NCBI RefSeq assembly: GCF_963676325.1
Contig: NZ_OY781099.1
Location: 2,852,001 to 2,916,000 of the forward strand
DNA from: an uncultured Bacteroides sp.
GTDB taxonomy: Bacteria > Bacteroidota > Bacteroidia > Bacteroidales > Bacteroidaceae
Length of the DNA stretch: 64,000 nt
Reading direction: 5' to 3'
The position numbers and the translations under genes are program-made. How positions within the stretch are numbered: the stretch's first letter is position 1; each line of letters opens with the position of its first letter. The notes beneath the pieces were generated by a model. The model searched no databases. It had not been told where the DNA came from and saw nothing but the letters and a program-made list of their open reading frames with translations. Positions 53,566 through 63,591 of this stretch are shown here, in pieces.

Positions 53566-56565
53566 CTATTTAATAGATTTATCTTGTATTGTATTGTGTT
53601 GAATAGAAGGAGTTCCAAAATAGCTTGGATGATTATTATCGGGATTTACCACAATTCTTTCAAGAACTACTTCGGGATCAATCATAAACACTTTAAGCGT
53701 ATGAAATCCTATAGCAGCCACATCTAATTGAACATCCAACCAACGTAAGTTATCAAAAATTTCGTTACGACGCAGTTTTCCTGTTCCAACCAATGCAATA
53801 TCTTTATTGAGCGGAGGAAGAGGTTTCAACACTTTCGAGTTGGCAAGATTTTTTGGAGTATATTCGGTGAATGTATCCACCAATCCTTTGCGTGCATCCA
53901 GAATTTGAGGATCGTCGTTGTCAATAGACACAGCAATGCGCAAACCACGTTCAGGATAAACATCCTGAGTTGGAAGGATCCCAATACAGATCGCAACTTT
54001 ACCCTGCTGGTTCAGATACATTTTGTATTCCAAACGAGGTGCTGTTTTAGATGTTTCACTCGGTGCAGTAACCGGATAAATTCCCATACAAGCTTCATCT
54101 CTGCCTAAATCTGGTAAAAGTATCCATTTTGATTGTTTGCCAGGTACATTGACATTGAATTTATTGGCAGGAATAGAAAATTCACCGGTTAAACTTCCGA
54201 AATATGGCTCTGTTGTTAAAGGAATTGTGGCTTTAACAGCGCTCACCTGAACCTGAACCAAACTATCGCCTTGTTTAATTTCAATCAAACCATCAGCTTT
54301 ACCAACAGGCAAAGATTTCCAGTCAATATCAACCATTATACGATTTTCTTTTTCTACAGTCCCTTTTACTGCACTTAATTTAATCCAGGATTTATTTGTA
54401 CTTGCGTTAAAAGCAAATGCCCCCGTTCCACGGTTAAACACATCAATATAGTACGGTTTCTTGTTAAGGCCATCGAATACCGGTAAAGCAGCTTTTACTC
54501 CCGAAGCCGGCCACACTTGTTCGCTACCCTCAACGGCAATGCCCATAGCTGGAGTTGGAAGCGGTGTTACATAAACTACAGCCGGCATAATACTGGTACG
54601 AGGCATGGACCACATTCTGTAACCCATATGTATGTCAGACATCATGTTTTTCCATTTGCCATTTGCCATTGGACCATTATAATAGTCGCTCAATTGCTTA
54701 TCCAAATCGTAAAGATCGCGAACGCGTTTAGCATAATCATTGGCGCTTACACGTCCTTGCTTGGCATAAAGATTATTTTTATCTGCCGCAATGTACATTT
54801 CAGCAACACCTGCGGATGCTTTAGCCGGATATAATACCAACTGATAATAAGCATCTTGTGCTTCCGGAGCAATTTTAGATTTCAAAGCTTCCGCTTTATT
54901 AGCCACATCGCGCCAAAGTTGAATAACACGGTCGCCTTCATTATGATTCACAATGCTGAAAATATTCGGAACCTGCGCTTCAGCTTTTCTCCAAAGATTG
55001 TATTTTGGGTATTTAGAAACAATATCTGCAATTTCAACAGCATGTTCACTACCGAAAGTTTTTGTTGCCCAATCGATGCTGTAATCCATGGTCTTATCAG
55101 CAGGTACCGCTTCGGGATTCCATGCGTAACGCATAATAAAGTCAATCGGAATTTCCTTTGGTTTAAGGTCACCTACGTTTATTACCCAAAGTTTATCTAT
55201 ACCTGTTTGATAAGCTAGATTAAACTGTTCGCGCAATTTTGGAATGGTGGTAGTATTTACCCAACGGTCATTCCACGGACCACCATTCATATCAATGTGG
55301 TAGTACATTCCACCTCCGCCTTTACGTTTCTTTTCTTTCGGAGGATAAATGCGGCGAATATAGCCCCAGTTATTATCACAGAACAAAAGAATAATATCAT
55401 CCGGAACAGTTAATCCGGCATCATAATAGCGTTGAACTTCGGTGAAAATGGCCCACAATTGGGGATGATTTGCCGGACTGTCATTATACACCTTTTGGAT
55501 GATTTCACGCTGACCTTTCACTACATTCTGCAGGGTTTTGATATTTTCTTGGTCATCGCCTTTGCCCATTGCCATGTCGCCATCACCACGCATACCCATC
55601 GTAATCACATTATCATAATTCTTGTTGCGGTTGAGACCGTCAAACCAAAACTTCTCAAGATTCGCACTATTTGTAACAAAGTCCCAGGCACCGATTTCCT
55701 GTTTGCGTTTAGTATATTCCTTTTGCGCCCGCATCATCGGTTCATGGTGCGAGTTTCCCATTACAATTCCGTACTCATCTGCCAAAACCGGACTCATTGG
55801 ATCATCTTCGTTAAATGCATTGCTCCACATAGCAGGCCAAAGAAAATTGGCTTTCAAACGCAAAAGTAGTTCGAACATGTTTACATACATCTTGGAATTA
55901 ACACCACCAAACTTGGAATTGCACCAACCAGTGAAAGATGGCGATTCATCGTTGATGAAAATACCACGGTATTTTACTTTGGGAGAATCCTGAATGTATC
56001 GACCAGCTTTCACATATAATTGATTACTTTTTTTAGCCGGAACATCAGCCCAAAAATACCAGGGTGAAACGCCTATTTTTTCTGAAATATCATAAATCCC
56101 ATAAATAGTTCCACGCTTGTCGCTTCCGGCAACAATCAGATTACCATCAACCGTTTGAATGATAAATGATTCCCAATGTCCCTTTATTTCCGAAACGTCT
56201 ATTTTTTTATCAGTAATCAATTGGTCAATTATCTTGCTTTTACCAATAGTACCAATTAATATTGCGCCTTTAGCAGGATATTGCAATTTTTCAACAACTT
56301 CGGATTTAGTTCCTGAAACTTTGCGAACATCATCACTCAGGTCGTTGGCTGCACGTATAACACCTTTCCAGTCTGCTGAATCGACATAGATTGAAGTAGC
56401 TTTTCCATTAGCAACTATCATAAAAGCATTTTTTGAGACCTCGTGCTGAATATACTGAGAAGGTGTTTTGTAGTCGGTTTTATAAGCAGCTTTAACTGAG
56501 AATGATTCAATCAGAATGATTCCTGCAATAAGGAAAATCTGTTTTAGTTTAACTCTACTATTCAT
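53566..56565 (-). CDS. Secreted GH115 alpha-glucuronidase, long form 2
   Basis: A 999-residue GH115. Signal peptide about 1-26. Family blocks: DWKGVIRAANDLSDDVR, YRGIFINDESP, NFLWPAMWSNAFNEDDP and MGNSHHEPM, a helical domain, a middle sandwich (about 680-790; FDGLNKKPYYIDVFNRG) and a C-terminal sandwich with a 20-residue polar tail. One difference from the other two paralogs is DESP for DEAP. The pair at 50.6-56.6 kb probably arose by tandem duplication followed by divergence, perhaps to accept differently placed glucuronates. A 289-bp spacer upstream holds a partial half-site and a 7-bp hairpin, so a secondary promoter is possible. Confidence 0.93.
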   Translation of the reverse strand: MNSRVKLKQIFLIAGIILIESFSVKAAYKTDYKTPSQYIQHEVSKNAFMIVANGKATSIYVDSADWKGVIRAANDLSDDVRKVSGTKSEVVEKLQYPAKGAILIGTIGKSKIIDQLITDKKIDVSEIKGHWESFIIQTVDGNLIVAGSDKRGTIYGIYDISEKIGVSPWYFWADVPAKKSNQLYVKAGRYIQDSPKVKYRGIFINDESPSFTGWCNSKFGGVNSKMYVNMFELLLRLKANFLWPAMWSNAFNEDDPMSPVLADEYGIVMGNSHHEPMMRAQKEYTKRKQEIGAWDFVTNSANLEKFWFDGLNRNKNYDNVITMGMRGDGDMAMGKGDDQENIKTLQNVVKGQREIIQKVYNDSPANHPQLWAIFTEVQRYYDAGLTVPDDIILLFCDNNWGYIRRIYPPKEKKRKGGGGMYYHIDMNGGPWNDRWVNTTTIPKLREQFNLAYQTGIDKLWVINVGDLKPKEIPIDFIMRYAWNPEAVPADKTMDYSIDWATKTFGSEHAVEIADIVSKYPKYNLWRKAEAQVPNIFSIVNHNEGDRVIQLWRDVANKAEALKSKIAPEAQDAYYQLVLYPAKASAGVAEMYIAADKNNLYAKQGRVSANDYAKRVRDLYDLDKQLSDYYNGPMANGKWKNMMSDIHMGYRMWSMPRTSIMPAVVYVTPLPTPAMGIAVEGSEQVWPASGVKAALPVFDGLNKKPYYIDVFNRGTGAFAFNASTNKSWIKLSAVKGTVEKENRIMVDIDWKSLPVGKADGLIEIKQGDSLVQVQVSAVKATIPLTTEPYFGSLTGEFSIPANKFNVNVPGKQSKWILLPDLGRDEACMGIYPVTAPSETSKTAPRLEYKMYLNQQGKVAICIGILPTQDVYPERGLRIAVSIDNDDPQILDARKGLVDTFTEYTPKNLANSKVLKPLPPLNKDIALVGTGKLRRNEIFDNLRWLDVQLDVAAIGFHTLKVFMIDPEVVLERIVVNPDNNHPSYFGTPSIQHNTIQDKSIK

Positions 56566-56700
56566 AATACTAATTATTATTTACAACTTATTTTTTAGCT
56601 AATGAATTAACTTATTATTATTTGTGACGACATATTCTTCTTATCAATAAATCGACGGGACCAAAAAGGTGAAACATTTTCTTTGAGAAAATACAACTTG

Positions 56701-56723
56701 TGTCTCCTTTGCGAACGGAGACA
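56701..56723 (-). terminator. 7-bp hairpin in the GH43-GH115 spacer
   Basis: TGTCTCC pairs with GGAGACA around a 9-nt loop. It lies midway in the 289-bp spacer, between the stop of the GH43 at 56855 and the GH115 start at 56565. It may be a partial terminator. Confidence 0.35.
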
Positions 56724-56854
56724 ATCACTTTGGCCTTCATGTTCATACCAAAAACCACAGAAAACATTTTTTCGGCAAATCCTCAGAACAATAACATATT
56801 GCAGATGAATCTTTTTCCTTATTATGAATCCATATTTTCTAATTATAGATAGAA

Positions 56855-58636
56855 CTACCTATTTTTTGCCAGAATACTCACTCCTTCACTTGTCAGTGTT
56901 ATCGGTTTAATGCTTCCATCCGGATTAAAGTAAAGATATTCAGCACATACTTGACGCCTACAATCACCACCGGGAGTACCATTCAAAGTATAAGAACCAT
57001 CGTGATAGAAGAAATACCATTGCCCCTTAAACTCAATAACAGACGGATGTATAGTGAATCCGTGCTTTGCAGGTCCGGTAACAAAACCACCATATGTCCA
57101 AGGTCCTGTTATTTTCTTTGCAGTAGAATAACAAATCTGCTCAGCTTGCACACCAGGCGCATCGGCAGCATAGACATTGTAATAGAGATCGCCGCGTTTA
57201 AAGAGCCATGGACCTTCCGAATAATTTCGGTATGGCACTTTGGTTATTGGCCCATCAAGCTCGACCATATTACGCTTTAGTTTGACCAGATAGCAATCGC
57301 CATTACCCCAAGCCATCCAGGGTGTACCGTCATCGTCTATAAAAATAGTAGGGTCAATATCGGCATTCGATCTGTGCGAATCAGTTGTCATCGCATCAGT
57401 AATGAGCGGTTTGCCAGGGCATGCCTCCTTGAACGGACCAGTAGGAGTATCACTTACAGCCACTGTGATGAAGTGTCCTTCTTTACCATCAAGTGTAACA
57501 TAGTAGTAATATTTGCCATCCTTTTCCACCACTTGTGCTGCCCAAGCTGACCCACTATTCGCATTGATAAAATCTTTAGCGGCCAAAACAGTACCATGAG
57601 CAGTCCAGTTCTTCATATCGGTAGTTGAGTAGCAAAGCCAGTTGGGCATGTTGAACCATCCTCCCACAGTGGCTTTATCTTGGCCAACATAGGCGTAAAC
57701 CTTGTTCCCAATGACTGTTATGGCAGGATCAGCGGTAAAGGCATCAGTAAAAAGCGGATTTTGTCCAGCTACACGAGGCAGTGCCTCACCGGATATTTTC
57801 ACCTCATCTATTCCTCCATCGAGCACCTGAAGACTATTTGGAAAGCCTCCGGGAAATCCACGACCTATGACCCACAGGCCGGCATCGCTTCGTAAAGCCC
57901 TTCCATTGAATGTTATTGTGGAGGGTTTTCCAAAGTTAGTTTGACCCGAAAGTTTCACTTCGAAGTGAAGTTGAGTCTGACCACTCTTTGAATCATAGTC
58001 GGCTTGGGCACGAACATCATACCACTTGCCGGCTTCTACTTCATCTCCTGCTACAATACGACGTGGTACACCATCAGCACACATCATCTCAACAAAGTAT
58101 TTTTTATACATATTATCAAAACCAATAGACACATCGCCTGTCAACTGACCTTTCGCTCCTTCCTTGCAGAGAAAAACCTGTTCGGTGCCAAGTAAGTTGC
58201 ATCTCAAACTGGCCTCAATTTTCCAACTTTTCTGCATGTCGTAATAAGCTAACGGGCGGTCAAACGTCACCACATACTCGCCGTTTCTTAAGGTAAGTGA
58301 GCGAGCGTTAGGTTTTCCATCTACCATGGCAGAGGGCACATTATCGGAGAATACTATTGGAGATGGTCTTGAACCTTGTACTTGCAGGAAATTACCTTTG
58401 CCTGACTCATCAAATACAAAAGGTTGTGGTTCAATTGGACCACGATTACCAGCAGTTAGAGGCTGACCCACTATAGAAGTTGAAACTGAATCGCCCTTTA
58501 GATGTTTAACCTGTTCAAAGCTCCAGTGAGCAAGCACTTCGCCAGCCGGCGAAGCACCTTTAACAATTGAGCTACCCGATAAAGCTCCAATGAAAACCAA
58601 AGCTAAGGCTAAGTTTAGGCTTTTTATGCGTAACAT
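56855..58636 (-). CDS. Secreted LamG-GH43 two-domain enzyme
   Basis: A 593-residue protein. Signal peptide about 1-27. Residues about 35-290 form a concanavalin/LamG-like sandwich (AHWSFEQVKH; ends near GGIDEVKISG), and the GH43 propeller occupies about 295-593 with Asp in FTADPAI, Asp in DIDPTIFID and Glu in YSEGPWLF. The order (sandwich first, propeller last) is the reverse of the other GH43 genes here. The propeller resembles the GH43-CBM6 genes at 58663 and 60072. Spacing to 58663 is 26 bp. It is less AT-rich at the third codon position than most genes in the first half, which suggests a separate origin. Confidence 0.85.
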   Translation of the reverse strand: MLRIKSLNLALALVFIGALSGSSIVKGASPAGEVLAHWSFEQVKHLKGDSVSTSIVGQPLTAGNRGPIEPQPFVFDESGKGNFLQVQGSRPSPIVFSDNVPSAMVDGKPNARSLTLRNGEYVVTFDRPLAYYDMQKSWKIEASLRCNLLGTEQVFLCKEGAKGQLTGDVSIGFDNMYKKYFVEMMCADGVPRRIVAGDEVEAGKWYDVRAQADYDSKSGQTQLHFEVKLSGQTNFGKPSTITFNGRALRSDAGLWVIGRGFPGGFPNSLQVLDGGIDEVKISGEALPRVAGQNPLFTDAFTADPAITVIGNKVYAYVGQDKATVGGWFNMPNWLCYSTTDMKNWTAHGTVLAAKDFINANSGSAWAAQVVEKDGKYYYYVTLDGKEGHFITVAVSDTPTGPFKEACPGKPLITDAMTTDSHRSNADIDPTIFIDDDGTPWMAWGNGDCYLVKLKRNMVELDGPITKVPYRNYSEGPWLFKRGDLYYNVYAADAPGVQAEQICYSTAKKITGPWTYGGFVTGPAKHGFTIHPSVIEFKGQWYFFYHDGSYTLNGTPGGDCRRQVCAEYLYFNPDGSIKPITLTSEGVSILAKNR

Positions 58637-58662
58637 TTTTATTGGTTATTTATTTTTTTCTA

Positions 58663-60042
58663 TTATTGAAATTTCCACCAGTCAAAGTTAAACAATTCAC
58701 GTCCTAAAGTGACATTTTGTCCATTAAAATAAAAGTAAACATCATGTTTACCTGTTACCTTATGCTTTAATTCCGATGTGAAAGTTTTGAATTTATCCCA
58801 TCCTCCAGTGCGAGGTAATTGAATGGAAGAAATAATTGATCCCGAAACACTATCAAGACGGACTTCTAAAATTCCTCCATCAACTCCTGCTGCTAACGAG
58901 GCTGAAAATGATTTAGGCGATTGATTTCCAAAATTCACCTCACGTACTTTTGTATAGCCTTTCGAACGAGTGCTTGACACATACACCCCTATTTTTTCAT
59001 TTTGAGATATGGAGCATTTTTGCGACCATGCCATTGTTTCAGCTTCCACGCGCTTATACGGATTAATTTCTCCAATTGGTTTTGGGCCTTCGCTGGAAAT
59101 GGATACAGACGGAATTGTCCCATCAGGATTGTAAGTGAATTGCTCCACGCAGGCAGCCCGTCCGTAACTTCCTCCATTAGGCAACAATCCCGTATGGTAG
59201 AAAAGATATGAATTTCCTTTATAATCAATAATTCCACCATGATTGGTAAAACTATTGGTTTTTTGATTTTCCATGATTTTGCCCTGATATTTCCATGGTC
59301 CGGTTGAACTATTGCTTGTCGAATAAGAAAGGCTTTCTCCTCCTTTTCCCATTCCGGCATACATCATATAATAAAGATTGTTGCGCTTGTAAAACCAGGG
59401 GCCTTCCACATACATATCTTTATTGGGATTTTCGACACTTTTATTTCCCCTTACTCCTCCGAAAGATTCGACAGAAATCGGAACAGTAACAATATCACCC
59501 GAATAAGAAATCATATCTTTATTCAACTTAACATAAAACAAGCTTCCATTCCCCCAATAGAGGTAGGCTTGTCCGTCATCGTCAATCCATACGGTCGGGT
59601 CAATATTAGACCAACTTCCATTAATAATCAACGGTTTTCCAAGCGCATCTTTGAATGGTCCTGTTGGCGAATCGGAAACAGCTACACCTATTGCCATATC
59701 GTTTTTATCGCTTTGAGCACAAGTGTACCAATAAAACTTACCATTACGTTCAATACACTGAGCAGCCCATGCACGGTCGCGCGCCCATTTAAAGGATTCC
59801 AACGAAATGGGACTTCCATGGTCTGTCCAATTTACCATGTCGGTAGTGGATAATATATGCCATTTGGTCATATAGTAAAAATCGAAGCCCGGAATATCAT
59901 CACCAACATATGCGTAAAGCGTACCATTATAAACCATTGGTGCAGGATCTGGACCAAAATGTGTCTGAACAATCGGATTCTCTGCCCTACTGACGCCACA
60001 AAAAGTTATTGCCGCTAAAACTAAAGCTAAATATTTTTTCAT
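58663..60042 (-). CDS. Secreted GH43-CBM6 enzyme
   Basis: A 459-residue enzyme of the GH43-CBM6 layout. Signal peptide about 1-20. The propeller (about 22-325) has Asp in FGPDPAPMV, Asp in NIDPTVWID and Glu in YVEGPWFYK; CBM6 follows (about 335-459), opening with RVEAETMAW and ending NFDWWKF. Closest relatives in the window are at 60072 and at the right edge (63592), so this is a tandem array. Such enzymes are typically arabinoxylan arabinofuranohydrolases or xylosidases with CBM6 helping to hold substrate. It is 29 bp from the next gene. Confidence 0.88.
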   Translation of the reverse strand: MKKYLALVLAAITFCGVSRAENPIVQTHFGPDPAPMVYNGTLYAYVGDDIPGFDFYYMTKWHILSTTDMVNWTDHGSPISLESFKWARDRAWAAQCIERNGKFYWYTCAQSDKNDMAIGVAVSDSPTGPFKDALGKPLIINGSWSNIDPTVWIDDDGQAYLYWGNGSLFYVKLNKDMISYSGDIVTVPISVESFGGVRGNKSVENPNKDMYVEGPWFYKRNNLYYMMYAGMGKGGESLSYSTSNSSTGPWKYQGKIMENQKTNSFTNHGGIIDYKGNSYLFYHTGLLPNGGSYGRAACVEQFTYNPDGTIPSVSISSEGPKPIGEINPYKRVEAETMAWSQKCSISQNEKIGVYVSSTRSKGYTKVREVNFGNQSPKSFSASLAAGVDGGILEVRLDSVSGSIISSIQLPRTGGWDKFKTFTSELKHKVTGKHDVYFYFNGQNVTLGRELFNFDWWKFQ

Positions 60043-60071
60043 TTCAAATGTATTTTTCTTTATGAGTTAAT

Positions 60072-61460
60072 TTATTTGTTACTAAACTTCCACCAGTCAA
60101 AATTAAATAAGTTTCCATCTCCGCCTTTGAACACAAAGTACAGGTCATGTACACCTTTGACTACATTCACTTTACATGACAGCATTTTCCAGTTTCTATC
60201 TCCACCAGTATTTTTTACGTCTAAAACACCTAACAAACTGCCGCCTTTCCCATCAACATGGATTTCAATCTTTCCACCCGTCGAAGCTGAAGCAACACCT
60301 GCAAGGAAAGTTTTTGCACCTTTTCCAAAATCAACACTTCGCACTTTTATGTAATCTCCGTTGCTGATGTTGGTAACGTACACGCCTGTATTTTCATTTT
60401 TCACAGTTTCAATGCCTTCTTCCCAACCGATGGTTTCGGCTTCAACTCTTTTATATGGATTTAAATTGGATGCACTTTCAGTAACGCCTTCTTTTGTTGG
60501 TGCAATTAATGGGATTGAACCATCAGCATTAAATTTAAAAGGCTCAATACAAACTGATCGTTTAAAACCACCACCACCGGGTAGCGCTCCGCTATGATAA
60601 AACAAATAAGATTTTCCTTTAAATTCGATGTAACCCGGATGGTTAGTAAATGCCCCTCCTTCTTTGATTACGTGCATAATGGTGTCGCCATAAGTCCACG
60701 GCCCGGTAATGTTTGGGGCGGTTGAGTATGCCAAATGCTCGGGGACACCACCAGCGGGGTAAAGCAGGTAATACAAACTGTTACGTTTAAAAAGCCAAGG
60801 GCCTTCTTCATAAGCTGCTGTCCGATTATCAATTTTTTTGGCACGAAAACCAAAGTTTTTGTCTTTCAAATCTTCCTTCACAATGCCATATTCCTTATTG
60901 TATGAAATCATATCTGCGTTCAACTTTACATGCCAGAGGTTTGGATTTCCCCAATATAGGTAAGCCTGACCATCATCATCGATGTAAACCGTTGGGTCGA
61001 TATAGCCGTATCCAACAAGTAAAGGAGCACCTATGGCATCTTTAAAAGGTCCTGTGGGGCTGTCGGATACTGCAACTCCTATGGCATTTCCTCCGTTTTT
61101 TTGATTTACCGGCAAATAATAATAGAACTTACCGTTTCGGTGTATACACTGTCCTGCCCAAGCATCTCCTCTTGACCAACTAAAATCTTTATACGATAAA
61201 ACTGCCCCGTGATCGGTCCAGTTTACCATGTCTGTAGAAGAATAACATCTCCAATCATTCATCGTAAAAAAGTTCTTTACAGTATTATCTTCATCATGCG
61301 AAGTATAAAGATAAACAGTACCGTTATGCACCATTGGTGCAGGGTCGGCAGTATAATTAGTTTGAATAATGGGATTTTGAGCTTTTAATCCAAATGTCGA
61401 GACCTCGATCAAGAGAAACACTGCAAATGCAGATGTTTTAGTCAATGCTTTAAACTTCAT
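60072..61460 (-). CDS. Secreted GH43-CBM6 enzyme, tandem paralog
   Basis: A 462-residue enzyme. Signal peptide about 1-27. Propeller about 28-330 with Asp in YTADPAPMV, Asp in YIDPTVYID and Glu in YEEGPWLFK; CBM6 at about 338-462 (RVEAETIGW to NFDWWKF). Its propeller has the same blades and loops as 58663, with variations near the active site (EDNTVKNFFTM). Tandem copies of this type often divide labour over single and double arabinose substitutions, but that cannot be told from sequence. Spacing to GH27 upstream is 30 bp. Confidence 0.88.
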   Translation of the reverse strand: MKFKALTKTSAFAVFLLIEVSTFGLKAQNPIIQTNYTADPAPMVHNGTVYLYTSHDEDNTVKNFFTMNDWRCYSSTDMVNWTDHGAVLSYKDFSWSRGDAWAGQCIHRNGKFYYYLPVNQKNGGNAIGVAVSDSPTGPFKDAIGAPLLVGYGYIDPTVYIDDDGQAYLYWGNPNLWHVKLNADMISYNKEYGIVKEDLKDKNFGFRAKKIDNRTAAYEEGPWLFKRNSLYYLLYPAGGVPEHLAYSTAPNITGPWTYGDTIMHVIKEGGAFTNHPGYIEFKGKSYLFYHSGALPGGGGFKRSVCIEPFKFNADGSIPLIAPTKEGVTESASNLNPYKRVEAETIGWEEGIETVKNENTGVYVTNISNGDYIKVRSVDFGKGAKTFLAGVASASTGGKIEIHVDGKGGSLLGVLDVKNTGGDRNWKMLSCKVNVVKGVHDLYFVFKGGDGNLFNFDWWKFSNK

Positions 61461-61490
61461 GTTTCATTTATTTATTTGTCCATTTCGGAT

Positions 61491-63533
61491 TTATTTCTTA
61501 GAAGAGAATTTATAAAGTAGAACACCGTGAACGGGAACTTTGAGTGCTAACTGCCCTGTTTGTGTATTTACATTGCTGATGTCTTTTTGTCTCCAAAGAT
61601 CGCGCACTACAAATTGTCCTTTCAGTCCGAGTTTATCGAAGTCTTTGTATGCAAGATCAACAGTTTCGAGGCCAAAGTTGCAGAAGCCAATAGCACGGCT
61701 ACCATCTTCGAGTTCTTTCACGTAAATGCGCAAATCACCAATCGTATGAACACAAGTTGCCTGCTTACCAAGTGGGTCTTGATTGATTTCGATCACTTCG
61801 TCATTTGTCAACAAATTCAAGGTAAAATCATCTAGTTTCTCCATATCACAACCAATAAGGAGCGGCGCAGAGAAAAGACTCCAGAGACTAACATGAAGAT
61901 ATTGCTCGTCAGGTTTAAGCTTGCTTGGATGTGGATTGCCCCAACCTACAGTACCAATTACGAGCATATCAGGATCATTCCAGTTACCGGGCTTGGCATA
62001 AGGAGCCGATTTATCCTGGTCAAGAATAATATTTTTCACGCTAGTCCAAGTATCAGTAATATCATTGGTCGTGCGCCAGCAATTGCCATTAACTGAATCG
62101 CCCCACTTCCACACATCCGACATCCCGTACTGACATACGCTAAATACAATATCGCGGGGTTGCTGACGAAGAAATTTGCCCATAACCTTAAATGGTTTCA
62201 TGGCTGTATTCAATTCGTTACCACCATTATACGACAAAGACGATACCTTATATGGATCATTGTCAGGCAGACTATCAATTACATTGCCATAACTGCACCA
62301 ATCGTATTTCAGATAGTCGAAACCCCATTTGGCATAACTTTCGGCATCTTTTTTTTCGTAACCATAACTACCGGCACTACCTCCACATGTCCAAGGCCCC
62401 GGACTTGAGTAAAGTCCTATTTTTAATCCCTGGCCATGCACATAATCGGCAAGAGCTTTCATATCACTAAATCGGGAGTTAGGGATTATATTGCCAACCT
62501 CATCGCGCAACTTACCACGCAATGTCTGATCTTTTGAGTCGCGATGATTTTCCCAGAAATCGTCAATATTTATATATGTCCATCCATGGTTGATAAGCCC
62601 ACTTTTTACCATTGCATTAACAGCACGTTTTACCTTATCAGCCGAAACCTCGTTGGCAAAACAATTCCAACTGTTCCAACCCATTGGTGGAGTGAGCGCA
62701 ATACGGTCGCCACATTCTATGCGAAACTTTCTTTCAGCCGTGCCTTTTGCATTTTTAGCTTTTAGGGTTACAATATACGTTCTAACTTTAGAAAGCTGAC
62801 CGGTAATAATGCCGGTTTTAGCGTTGATATTTAATCCTTTTGGTAAACCTAAAGCATAAAAAGTCATCGGTCTGTCGCCTGTGGCTGTTACAAGATACTG
62901 GAAAGGCGAACCCGGACGCACACCAAAAACTTTGGCACCGGTTATTCTGGGTTCAGCTGAAGGTTTAGGCGTAAGAATATATGATACGCTTGCAACCGGA
63001 TTGAAGGTTTTGAATGTGGTCACACCTATGGTTGTAAATCTTGCATCTACCCAGTCAACATGGTCGTAATAATTTCCGTTTCCGCCGTCGGTTACTACCA
63101 ATTCAAGTTTTCGTAAGCCTCCAAGCTTAACATTACAGGGTCTGGCTGCATCACCCAATCGCATTACCCCGCTCGACCATAACTTTTCGCCATCGCCATA
63201 AACTACAAACTCAGCAGCCGGTTTCTGACCTGCGACCTCGTCATCAATACCCACTTGTGCAATGAATTCAGTCGCTTTTCCATTAAGTTCAATGGTTAAC
63301 GAACTTTCAGAATGACTTCCAAAACCACGCTCGAAAGTTTTACCAGCGATTGTGAGCGTTTTGCCATCGATGGATTTGTTTTTCATTGGAATTCCATATC
63401 CTTGTGTTGCTGTGCTAAGATCCAACTCGTCGAGCCATACTGTTTGGGCAGATAGCGTAGTAGTTCCAAACAGGCAGGAAATGATAAGAAGACCTTTTAA
63501 GGCCACTATTTTAATATTTCTTGTTATTTTCAT
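61491..63533 (-). CDS. Secreted GH27 alpha-galactosidase with NPCBM domain
   Basis: A 680-residue enzyme with an unusual front end. Signal peptide about 1-29. An NPCBM domain (about 30-170; WLDELDLS, RGFGSHSESS) and a short putative Ig-like domain (about 195-275; LGLPKGLNIN) precede the GH27 barrel (about 280-580). Nucleophile Asp411 (YLKYDWCSYG) and acid/base Asp522 (WNDPDMLV) are present, and a C-terminal sandwich closes it. It would remove terminal alpha-galactose (or alpha-linked Gal/Arap-like) caps. It lies between GH43-CBM6 paralogs, so the galactose is probably on the same branches as arabinose. GH27 retains configuration. Spacing: 30 bp downstream, 58 bp upstream. Confidence 0.92.
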   Translation of the reverse strand: MKITRNIKIVALKGLLIISCLFGTTTLSAQTVWLDELDLSTATQGYGIPMKNKSIDGKTLTIAGKTFERGFGSHSESSLTIELNGKATEFIAQVGIDDEVAGQKPAAEFVVYGDGEKLWSSGVMRLGDAARPCNVKLGGLRKLELVVTDGGNGNYYDHVDWVDARFTTIGVTTFKTFNPVASVSYILTPKPSAEPRITGAKVFGVRPGSPFQYLVTATGDRPMTFYALGLPKGLNINAKTGIITGQLSKVRTYIVTLKAKNAKGTAERKFRIECGDRIALTPPMGWNSWNCFANEVSADKVKRAVNAMVKSGLINHGWTYINIDDFWENHRDSKDQTLRGKLRDEVGNIIPNSRFSDMKALADYVHGQGLKIGLYSSPGPWTCGGSAGSYGYEKKDAESYAKWGFDYLKYDWCSYGNVIDSLPDNDPYKVSSLSYNGGNELNTAMKPFKVMGKFLRQQPRDIVFSVCQYGMSDVWKWGDSVNGNCWRTTNDITDTWTSVKNIILDQDKSAPYAKPGNWNDPDMLVIGTVGWGNPHPSKLKPDEQYLHVSLWSLFSAPLLIGCDMEKLDDFTLNLLTNDEVIEINQDPLGKQATCVHTIGDLRIYVKELEDGSRAIGFCNFGLETVDLAYKDFDKLGLKGQFVVRDLWRQKDISNVNTQTGQLALKVPVHGVLLYKFSSKK

Positions 63534-63591
63534 AAATGTAAGATGAATATAGTTGTTACTTTGATTTATATTTCAATTGATTTGAAATCTG

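Noticed and set aside
56839..56852. A possible fourth TATCT half-site pair upstream of the GH115 at 56565
   Set aside because: One half-site (TATCTATAATTAG on minus) is good, but the second is poor (GATTC) and the -7 box at the expected offset is TATTGTTC, a weak match. It lies about 275 bp from the start codon.
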